64,000 nt of DNA from Beta vulgaris subsp. vulgaris (lineage: Eukaryota; Streptophyta; Magnoliopsida; Caryophyllales; Amaranthaceae): the NCBI RefSeq assembly GCF_026745355.1, contig NC_079206.1:34178653-34242652 (forward strand), written 5' to 3'. Below, one piece after another: positions 55,318 through 64,000 of this stretch (its first letter is position 1; the number at the start of each line of letters is the position of its first letter). Made by a program: the position numbers and the translations under genes. Under the pieces are notes generated by a model. It did not search any database. It worked only from the letters and a program-made list of their open reading frames with translations, and was not told the origin of the DNA.

Positions 55318-56767
55318 ATGGAGTCTGGTGAGCTTTCTAATCCACCAAGTAATTGAAGAGAGACCATGAAGTTATTGGTAGATGAAAGAAAGGAGAATGA
55401 AGCCAGAATGCAACTTTTACAAGATCAAGTAAGGCAATTAACGTTAAGGTTGCAAACTCAAAGAGGAGATAGAGACGAAGATAACCTATCTGATCAAGAG
55501 AGTGACGAGACATTCCTAGCTTTTAGAAGGCCCCCACAGCACAACCAACGCAACAATGACATTAGAGTTGATATCCCTGATTATGATGGTAAGTTGGATG
55601 CTGATGAATTCATTGAATGGATGAGAACTGTAGAGAGGGTGTTTGATTACAAACAAATACCCGAGGACAAACGAGTGAAGTTAGTGGCTCTTAAGTTGAG
55701 GAAATATGCCTCTACTTGGTGGGCTAGTGTATGTGCCAAAAGGGAGAGAGATGGAAAAGAGAAGGTGCGTACTTGGAGAAAATGAAGAAACTACTTAAGC
55801 AGAAGTTCTTGCCAACCTATTATGTGCAAGAGAACTTTTCTAAGCTTCATAATATTCAACAAGGCTCGAGGAGTGTTGAAGAGTATGCAAGAGAATTTGA
55901 GTCTTTCTTGATGAAATGTGAGTTGCACGAGGATGAGCCTCAAACCCTTGTTAGGTTCTTAGGAGGCCTGGATTCAAAGGTTGCTAATGTAGTGGAGCTT
56001 CACCATTACTCAACCCTCAAAGAACTTGTCATCTTGGCGCATAAGGTGGAGAAACAACAAAAGACCAAAGGCAAATGAGAGTCACCTCGACCCTTTGCTA
56101 AAACCACGCCCTATACTAAGCCAAACACATTCACCCCTAAGCCTAACCCTACCAACAATTTTAAACCACCCTTCAAAAAGCCCGAGAGCAGCCCCATACA
56201 AACCAAGGCTCCTAGGAGATGTTTTAGGTGCCAAGGACTAGGTCACTTCGCATCTGAGTGTCCAAACACAAAAGTAGTGACCCTGATGGAGTATGAAACT
56301 TTAGCAGAAGAACATGAGATGGAGGAGTATGAAGAAGAAGAAGTGGAGGAGGAAAAAGTGCTCGGTCCAGATGAAGGAGAATGTTTGGTTGTTCGAAGGA
56401 CCCTTAGTGGAATGGCTGTCCAAGAGGAGCAACTACAAAGGGAGTCCATCTTTCATACACGTTGTACTATTGGAGGAAAGGTATGTACTTTAATAATTGA
56501 TGGTGGAAGTTGTACTAATGTTGCCTCTCAAACCCTCATAACCAAGCTTAATCTAAACACAACCCCACACCCTAACCCTTATGTCATTCAATGGTTAAAT
56601 CAAGGAAAAGGAATACATGTATCCAGTCGTGTATTACTTAACTTTAGCATTGGTAGAACATATGAAGAGGAGATTTGGTGTGATGTAATACTCATGGATG
56701 CGTGCCATGTACTGTTTGGAAGACCTTGGATGTTTGATAGGAGAGTGATCCATGATGGATACAATAT
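55318..56767 (+). pseudogene. Gypsy gag-protease, truncated
   Basis: An ATG at 55318 starts the gag frame, which is stopped by TGA at 55354 and reopens. Retrotrans_gag follows: DADEFIEWMRTVERVFDYK, YASTWWASV, FLPTYYVQENFSKLHNIQQG, SVEEYAREFESFL. A single-base frameshift lies near 55780 and an in-frame TGA at 56076. An intact CCHC knuckle CFRCQGLGHFASECPN (56217-56264) and a protease with IIDGGSCTNVAS follow, then VLFGRPWMFDRR. Similarity ends at about 56763, where sequence of the minus-strand element begins. No RT or integrase of this element is present. Confidence 0.9.
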
Positions 56768-57015
56768 TTCTAATTTTATTAAGCTATGAAAAATAATTTC
56801 ATTTGACTTTTAAAATAGTAAACCCTTTTTAAATAGTCAAATCATTTTCCAAACTCATTTGGATTTAACTATAACTATATAAATACTTAAATATATTAAA
56901 ATTCTTTAAAATTGTGGGGGATTACAGTCTACCCCCCTTAAAAGAAGTTTCGTCCCGAAACTTGACGCAAAATCCTCGTACTTTCAAAAGTTGAAACCAC
57001 CATTTCGAAAGTTTT
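56768..57015 (-). repeat. 250-bp duplicated segment, right copy
   Basis: Matches 50821-51070: LTR end, polypurine tract and the first internal bases of the minus-strand gypsy element. Unlike the left copy it continues into the element's interior (CGAAGAAGGG onward). Confidence 0.9.
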
Positions 57016-57210
57016 CGAAGAAGGGTAGTGCCTCTTGTGCACTTTTCCCAATTTTTTTAAAACACTTGTGTTACTTATGAACACTCTTTCTTATGCGGAG
57101 ACTCTACTTCTTTTGCACTAACATGTGCAAATTGCCCAACATAGGCATACATATGCATTAAATCTCATAAAAATAGACAAAAGCGCAAAATTTACCGCAT
57201 TCTACCCCCC

Positions 57211-57447
57211 TTAAAGAAAACGAGTTACGCCCTCGTAACTCACCTCAAGGAATAGATCTGGATACTTTTTCCTCATATCATCTTCGGCTTCCCACGTTGC
57301 CTCTTCTGACTCGTGGTTAGACCAAAGAACTTTGACAATATGAACATCTTTGTTGCGCGTACTACGCACTTTCCTATCGAGAATCTTGACAGGTCTTTCC
57401 TCATATGTGAGGCTACTATCTATCTGCACTCTTTCAGGCTCTAACAC
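57211..57447 (-). pseudogene. Gypsy integrase chromodomain
   Basis: LEPERVQIDSSLTYEERPVK, ILDRKVRSTRNKDVHIVKVL and WSNHESEEATWEAEDDMR form the typical chromodomain at the end of plant chromovirus pol proteins, closest in style to the Tekay group. The aromatic residues W and W of the domain are present. Confidence 0.9.
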
Positions 57448-57479
57448 ATGACGCTCATCAGGGATATAGCGCTTAAGTT

Positions 57480-58640
57480 GGGAGATGTGGAATACATTAA
57501 CATCTTTTCAAACTCCATTGGCAATGCCAGTCTATAAGTTACTTTCCCAATGCGCTCCAAAATCTCATATGGGCCTACATATTTAGCACTAGCTTGCCCT
57601 TTTTCCCAAATCTCATAACGCCTTTGTGGGTGATACTTTCAGGAATACTTTATCACCTACAGCAACTCATCTTCGCGCGTTTTAATCTGCATAACTTTCT
57701 GCCTATCTTGCGCAGCTTGAATTCGAGCCTGAATCAATCTACATTCTTGACGGTCTCCTCAATAATTCAGTCCCCAAACTATATTCTCACTAAAGTCATT
57801 CCAGCAAATGGGACTTCTACACTTCCGTCCATATAAGCCTCAAAAGGTGCCATCTTTATACTCGCATGGTAACTATTGTTGTAAGAAAACTCAATCAAAT
57901 CTAATTGGTCCTCCCAACTTCCTTGAAAATCTTGCACAAGCTCAACATATCCTCCATAGTTTGTTAGTCCTCTCAGTCTGACCATCGGTCGCAGGGTGAA
58001 AGGCGGTACTCATTTTAATGTTGTCCCAAGGTTTATTGGACCTTTTTCCAAAACTTAGATAGAAATCTAGAGTCACGTCAAATAATGTCCTTTGGAACTC
58101 CATGCAATCTCACTACATGCTTGATATAGGTTTAGCGAGTTGCTTCTTCTTCCATGTCTCCTTAATAGGTATGAAACAGCGGACTTGGTCAGTCTATCCA
58201 TAATAACCCAAATGGTATCATTTCCACTCCTCGACTTGGGTAAGGCAGTCACAAAGTCCATAGAAATAGAATCCCACTTCCATCCAGGAACCTCTACGAT
58301 TGAATTTCCCCATGGGTCTCTTATGGTCTATCTTCACTTTCTGACAGGTTAGACACTTAGACACATACTCAGCTACCTCTCGCTTCATGTTGGCCACCAA
58401 TAGATACACCTTAAGTCCTTATACAACTTGTCACCCCCAGGGTGCACAGAATTGGAGTATTATGCCCCTCATCCATAAGACGTCTCTTAAGGTCATTGCA
58501 CTTTTGTGGTACACACCACCTCCCTTTAAACCTTAGACTCCCATCATCATGAATCTTGAAGTCTACTTCCTTACCTTGCTTCATTTTCTCTTTATCTTGT
58601 CTAGTGCTCATCCCCAACTTGACCCTCAATAATCTCATCG
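57480..58640 (-). pseudogene. Gypsy integrase remnant
   Basis: Minus-strand blocks: zinc-binding [20 protein letters not shown], core start [20 protein letters not shown] with its catalytic Asp, then [20 protein letters not shown] and APFEAYMDG. They lie in three different frames with stops between them. Confidence 0.88.
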
Positions 58641-58659
58641 AAAACTCACTCCCAAAGAA

Positions 58660-59480
58660 AGATTACTGAGTCTAGCCTCACTTTCCCCAGGATTTAAAAT
58701 TTCTAGGTTCAACCTTTGCATATCTCACACAACTCCTCAGGGACTATCAACACTCAAGCTATGACTCGATTTCCTACTCAAGGCGTCAGCCACCACATTG
58801 GCTTTCCCTTCATGGTACTGGATGTCTAGATCATAATCCTTAATCAACTCTAGCCATCTTCTTTGCCTCATATTCAAGTCCTTTTGAGTAAAGATGTACT
58901 TCAACTCTTATGGTCTGTAAATATCTTGCAAGTTGCTCCATAAAGATAATGTCTCCAAATTTCAATGCAAACACTATGGCAGCTAACTCTAGATCATGGG
59001 TAGGGTAATTAGCCTCATAAGGTTTCAATTGACGCGAGCATAAGCTATTACCTTACCATTCTGTTGCAACACACAACCCAAACCATTTTTCGAAGCATCA
59101 CTATAGACCTCAAATCCCTCATTCCATCAGGTAGGGTTAAACAGGTGCAGTGGTTAAACGATCCTTCAAGATCTGAAAGCTTCCTCACACTTCTCATTCC
59201 ACTCAAACTTGGACTCCTTTTTCATCAAATTAGTCATAGGTCTTGCTATCTTCGAGAAATCTCCACAAATCTCCTATAATAGCCAGCTAAACCCAAGAAA
59301 TCCTAATGTCGACACACTCTTTGGAGTTGGCCACTCACTCACAGCTTGAATCTTAGCAGGATCTACTGAGACTCCTTCCTTAGACACAAAATGACCCAAA
59401 ATGCTACTTTCTCCAAACGAAACTCACACTTAGAGAACTTGGCATATAATTGGTTTTTCTCAAGTCTCCAAAATAATCCT
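58660..59480 (-). pseudogene. Gypsy RNase H and RT connection remnant
   Basis: MKPYEANYPTHDLELAAIVF is the family-typical RNase H start. Further upstream on the strand come fragments such as LAGYYRRF-like and EWNEKCEEAF-like phrases, separated by shifts. Confidence 0.75.
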
Positions 59481-60043
59481 AAATGTTCATCATGCTCGGT
59501 TTCATTCCTCGAATATATAAAATGTCATCAATGAAAACCACTACGAACTTATCCAAAAACTCATGAAAGATCTATTCATCAAGTCCATAAATATAGCAGG
59601 AGCATTGTTAACCCAAATGGCATTACAGTGAACTCGTAGTGACCATAACGCGTTCTAAAGGCAGTCTTAGGTACATCCTTATTGGCTACCCTCAATTGAT
59701 GATATCCTGAACGTAAGTCAATCTTCGAGAACACACTCGCTCCATTCAATTGATCGAATAGGTCATCTATTCTAGGCAAAGGGTACTTGTTCTTGATGGT
59801 AACATTTTCAACTCCCTATAGTCGATACATAACCTCATACTCCCATCCTTTTTCTTCACGAAAAAATACAGGAGCTCCCCAAGGCGATGCACTAGGTCTG
59901 ATATAACCCTTATCCAAAAGTTCTTGCAATTGCGTCTTTAACTCACTCATCTCAGGAGGTGCCATTCTATAAGGTGCCTTAGATATAGGTGCAGTTCCAG
60001 GAACTAAGTCTATGGTAAACTCAACAGCTCTTGCAGGCGGCAT
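59481..60043 (-). pseudogene. Gypsy reverse transcriptase remnant
   Basis: [20 protein letters not shown] and [16 protein letters not shown] open the [32 protein letters not shown] and [20 protein letters not shown] follow. The catalytic box reads FVVVFIDDI at about 59523-59549. At least two frameshifts separate these segments. Confidence 0.92.
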
Positions 60044-61030
60044 ACCTGAAATTTCACTCGGAAATACTCCATAAACTCTTCACTATTGGAACATCCTCAA
60101 GTTTAACTCAGCTTCCTTACTACATCTTGCACGCTACAGAAAAATAGCTCACACCCCTTTCTCATCAACTTCTGCACTTGCATAGCAGAGATCACTCCAA
60201 ATTCTTAGGTTTCCCAAATCGTCTATAGAGGTCAATTTTCCCAAGGGTTTCTCAACACTACCTTTTGAACTCAAATCAATGTTGCCTTGTAAAGTTCAAC
60301 CATTCATCCCAAGAATCACATCTCCCAAATTGAATTCTATTAAGTCAGACGGAAATACAAAGTCTCCTATCTTTAAAGGAAATTTCTAAACAACTCGGTA
60401 TACCTTATGATTTCTCCAATAGGAATGTTAATAGGCAAATCAACACTTCAAAATCTACTAAACCCAATTGAATTTCCTTAGTCAAATCTTGCTCAAATCA
60501 TGAGCCTTTAACTCCTCAATGGCTATTACTTCAAGTGCAAATCTAGACAATGCTATGAACTTGCTATAATACTTAGAGATAGTCATACTTCTCATCCTAA
60601 GTTGATAAACTCTTAGATCTTTAGTTTCCTCATAAAAGCAGGGTAAAACTTTTCTCTTAAAGCAGCAATAAAGGATTCCCAAATAAACTCTTTCATAATA
60701 CTGAGTCTAGTCTCATTCTCTTTCTACTATAAGTCAGTCTCATCTTTCAGATACGGTATGACTTGACCTACTTCCATACTCTCAGGACAATTCACAGCCC
60801 CAAAAATCTTTTCAAACGCCCCAATTCGACTCTCTAAGAGGATAGGGTCAGCTTACCCCTTAAGGTACGACGGTTTAATCTTAGCTAGTCTCTTAAACAT
60901 GTCTTAGCAGAATCGGGACACTCAACACTTTCGAGTCAAATTCTCGGCCAATAGCCGAATAACAGAAGCTAAGGCATCATTATTGTTTGACACTCTACTT
61001 CGCAACTGAAATTTAACGTAACTCTACTTT
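60044..61030 (-). pseudogene. Gypsy gag-protease remnant
   Basis: A protease-like block (minus strand, about 60160-60370) reads SDLIEFNLGDVILGMN and KIDLYRRFGKPKNL. The gag block at 60482-60682 has MTISKYYSKFIALSRFALEV, typical of chromovirus gag. Stops disrupt both. Confidence 0.75.
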
Positions 61031-62009
61031 GGTTTCGATTCAGACTACTTGCCATTCCACGAAGGCAACATTTGATTTGATCATAAAGATCGCATCAACA
61101 AACAATTTCACTAGTTCAAGTTCAACATGAATGTTCTCTAATAATCACTAATCATCCATGTAAAATATATTCACATCAACGTGCAAGTAGAAACAAGCAA
61201 GCAAGAATATAATCACATGATGAAAAGAATAATAAAATAAAAAATATTCCCATCACGTGCCAGAATAAATTCTTACTCACTCATATAAATAAATAATAAC
61301 TTCATTCCTCAACCGATAATAAGAATATTCTCCCAATCCAAAATAACCAACTTATTCCTCAATAATATAAAGATGCTAGAGAAAGAAATTTAAACCATTG
61401 TAGCTTGACTACTTCCAACAACTAATCTTAAAGCATAAATAAATACTCTATGGAATTACACCATCATTCTCATCCTTATCTTTATACTTTTATGGAGTAA
61501 ACATTTCATCTGCAAAGTCTCCAAAGTCTTCACTATAATAATATTAATAACAATAATCTGAACTCCTAGATCTAATAGATCTTCAAATCCTTTTGGATTG
61601 ATGTCCATTTTCATCCATCTCTAAAGCACTTACATCGCTCAAATATGTCTCCAATAATATTGTAGATGTCCTTTCAGGTTTGCACTCTAGTACAATCAAA
61701 CTTTTGAATTACTTCATATATCGCTAACAGGGATACCTACTTTTAACACATAATGCATAATGCTCTTTAAGCTAGGGTAACTATAACTTCAAGGCTCATG
61801 ACATCGAACATTCTCATCATCACTCAATATAATTGGGTTATGATGGCTTCCTACTCTATTAACTTGCCTGACAATTCTATTAACTTGTCTGGCAGACATG
61901 GTTAGGGATCTACAACAAATAAACCATAATGGTTTAGCACTCTCTCTAACGTTTCCCACAAAATAATAAAGGGTAAACAAAAACAAAGGCATGAAAAATA
62001 TAACACCTT

Positions 62010-62150
62010 AGCAGGCAAGAAAGATATAACAGTTAGCAGGGAAGAAAAATATTCATGTATCATTAGCAGGAAAGTATAATAATATAGTGCATCATTACAG
62101 AAAGAAATGATAATAATGCATATTTGCAGGGAAGAAAAATAATAATGATG
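62010..62150. repeat. Short irregular repeats (AGCAGGGAAGAAAAATA)
   Basis: GCAGGGAAGAAAAAT-like phrases occur about four times between 62010 and 62150 in the leader region of the minus-strand element. Downstream, 62340-62530 is rich in poly-A and AATTTCG motifs. Confidence 0.6.
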
Positions 62151-62676
62151 CTGAACTAACTTCTGATGCAGGCATATAATATTTCTATCCTATATGCCCA
62201 TCCTATACTACCCATTCTCACAATGCAATACTATAAACTTTAAAGGCATGAATAAATAATGCAGACACTTTTATAAAATATTACTTAAGTGCCAAAGAAA
62301 AGTTTCGAATATATAAGAAAATTTCGAACTAATATATATTCGAAAGAAAAAAAAATTTCGGAACTTATATTATTAAAAAAAAAAATTTCGAACTCTGAAA
62401 GAAAAAACATGTTTAGAAATAATAAAGAGAAAAATTTTCGGACCAAAAAAAAAATCGAGTTCTAAAATTTCCGATTTTTTTTTTTCGGTATATAAAAAAA
62501 AATTCCGGTTTTTAAAAAAATATTCTATGTCCGACTTTTCGAAATAAATACGTAGGAGCAATTCTAAGGTTTCCTTCAAATAACTAATAAGCTAAATCAC
62601 TTAGTAAGCTACGTAGCTAGCTAGTTAGTTAGGCGCCTATAAGTCTTAAACTAACCTAAAGCTCCCAGATACCACT

Positions 62677-63218
62677 TGTAAACCCCGATAATTCTTTTTC
62701 TAGAAAATACTTTTATAATAAACCTTAGAGAATTACCAGGCATTATCGCCGTGTGATAACGTTTTCGGCTTACCAGAATTTTGCAGCGGAAAAAACTTCT
62801 AAAACAACTTTATTAAAACTTTCGAACTAAACAATGTCAGAACTAAAAACACACCTTAACTATTGTCTGAAAACATAAGTTCCTACGAAAACAACTTAAA
62901 TGATACTAGTAACACAAGAGTCTCTCCATTCCAGATTCCCAATGAGATGCATCTGCGAACCTGTAATGTCAATGCTGTCTTGACTCTGCTCCCCCGAAGG
63001 ATCACCACAGGATCAATAGGCAAAGCCATGATCACACACACAACAAGCACGTAATCAGCAAAGCTGAGTACTACATACCAGACATAAATGATCCTAAACA
63101 TGATACTATAAAATAACATGCAGGAATAAATAATAATATAAGTATATAATAATCTGTAGACAACTTTTACTGAACTAAACTTAAACCAACTTGTGTCACT
63201 TAAATGGAATAATTATTT
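62677..63218 (-). repeat. 5' LTR (partial) of the minus-strand gypsy element
   Basis: Starts TGTAAACCCCGATAATTC and matches 48478-49034 closely, with many one-base losses. Homology stops at AATAATTATT (63218), where CACTA-type coding sequence begins. The rest of the LTR is therefore missing or lies beyond the window. Confidence 0.85.
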
Positions 63219-64000
63219 CGGCCATTCTATCAATGAACCCTCAGCTTAGCTTGACTGAGTTTCATGATGAATGGAATAGGTAGTGGAACTAGAGAATCTG
63301 CATATTTCATAAGAAAATCATCAACACTCACTTTCACGATGGTAGGATGTGATGATGACTCTTTTCGTGGATGACTGGTACCCTCAGCTACAATGATCGG
63401 TCCTGAGGTTTCCGCTAATACCAAATAACATGGAACTTGACTCTTAACATCCAATGAGAGCACAATGTCATCAATTAATTGTTCAAGAAGCATAATATCA
63501 TTAAGTATTCAAGAAGTATAATATCATAATCTTAGAAGATATAAAATAAATATATATCTGCAAATTAACAAATGGATCATTGCCCCCCGAATGACAGCTA
63601 CTAGGAGCAACTAGAGTGTGAGGATCTTCCCTTATTTGATTTGGTACTTGAATACGTAATTGCACCGCAAAAGCCATGAAGCTTTCTTTTTACTAATGCA
63701 TCTATCTTCGAGTTCATCTCTTCCAACGTCTGTTCTCTAACTCTTTGGCTCACTCTAGCCTCTAACGCCTGCATCTCCTTATCATCCATGCCCCTACCCT
63801 TACGAACAATATTGCTTCCGATTAGGATCTCCCGAAAAAGATGTGATCCCAATGCTACGCCCAACTGTTAACACACGCCCAGGACGGGCTTTCCTCTGCA
63901 GAGCACGTGATAGAGCATCATCCATCCGACCTGGAACAAACTCTCCTTCATTTTCTTTCCTTTTCCAATCATCCTGCGCCCAATTAGAAAAACGCGTATG
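63219..64000 (-). pseudogene. CACTA (En/Spm) plant transposon ORF, partial
   Basis: On the minus strand, from the window edge inward: NWAQDDWKRK, FVPGRMDDALSRALQRKARP-like sequence, then EARVSQRVREQTLEEMNSK. After a shift comes VPCYLVLAETSGPIIVAEGT and VSVDDFLMKYADSLVPLPIP. This layout (position-coded polar segment, coiled-coil-like RVREQ segment, CYL..G..VAxGT, and VSVDxxxxxxxxLPIP) is that of the plant CACTA transposase-associated (Ptta/En/Spm) family. It is frameshifted near 63540-63600 and truncated by the window end. Confidence 0.75.

Larger units (their letters stand above)
57016..62676 (-). mobile_element. Interior of a minus-strand chromodomain gypsy element
   Basis: Read on the minus strand from right to left: PBS-like TGGTATCTGGGAGC next to the LTR at 62677, a long AT-rich leader (61.0-62.67 kb), then gag, protease, RT, RNase H, integrase and chromodomain, and a polypurine tract before the LTR end at 56982. 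This order and the chromodomain place it among chromoviruses. All coding blocks carry stops and shifts. Confidence 0.87.

Noticed and set aside
56026..56241. 71-codon frame overlapping the gypsy gag end
   Set aside because: It is in the wrong frame; the gag-knuckle-protease frame runs through the region past one stop codon.
50821..57015. Reading the 250-bp duplication as a target-site duplication
   Set aside because: Retroelement target duplications are 4-6 bp; this length needs another mechanism.
48650..63119. Matching frames at 48650-48871 and 62863-63054, with minus-strand counterparts
   Set aside because: They are the same stretch of the two LTRs of one gypsy element; duplication, not selection, explains their similarity.

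Overview
This is nuclear DNA of a flowering plant. The evidence is plant-type telomere motifs (TTTAGGG), GT-AG introns, and Ty1/copia, Ty3/gypsy, TRIM, MULE, hAT, CACTA and MITE elements. Nothing identifies the species; the AT-rich, moderately TE-rich composition fits a eudicot. One host gene is clearly supported, and almost everything else is mobile-element debris, so most of the window does not code for host proteins.

Layout. 1-3.78 kb: an AT-rich, repeat-rich intergenic stretch with ~110-bp tandem repeats and two opposed blocks of degenerate telomeric repeat. 3.79-4.86 kb: a ~32-bp GC-richer minisatellite ending about 260 bp before the gene. 5.118-29.846 kb: one plus-strand gene of 8 exons (1488 nt, 495 codons plus stop) for a plastid-type isocitrate lyase/PEP mutase superfamily protein with a distinct C-terminal domain. 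Its introns have been enlarged by a 6.6-kb copia element with three nested insertions, a 3.2-kb minus-strand LTR element and at least six MITE or foldback insertions. All splice sites are GT-AG and the frame stays open across all junctions.

30.4-34.0 kb: a foldback element split by a non-autonomous gypsy-like element that has gag and protease but no RT or integrase. 34.7-35.3 kb: a MULE transposase fragment. 35.3-41.3 kb: a decayed Athila/Tat-like gypsy element carrying a TRIM inside its RT region. 41.3-45.6 kb: non-coding retroelement-like sequence including a probable LTR. 46.0-46.4 kb: the C-terminal part of a hAT transposase on the minus strand. 48.48-63.22 kb: a minus-strand chromodomain gypsy element, broken by a plus-strand block made of four tandem ~1,032-bp LTR units followed by one gag-protease region. 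That block is flanked by a ~250-bp duplication of the minus element. 63.22-64.0 kb: part of a CACTA (En/Spm) type ORF on the minus strand, running off the window.

I see no CRISPR, operon or prokaryotic system. The most unusual structures are the tandem LTR array with its 250-bp flanking duplication, the enzyme's C-terminal domain, the TRIM inside the gypsy RT, the split foldback, and the head-to-head telomeric repeat block.
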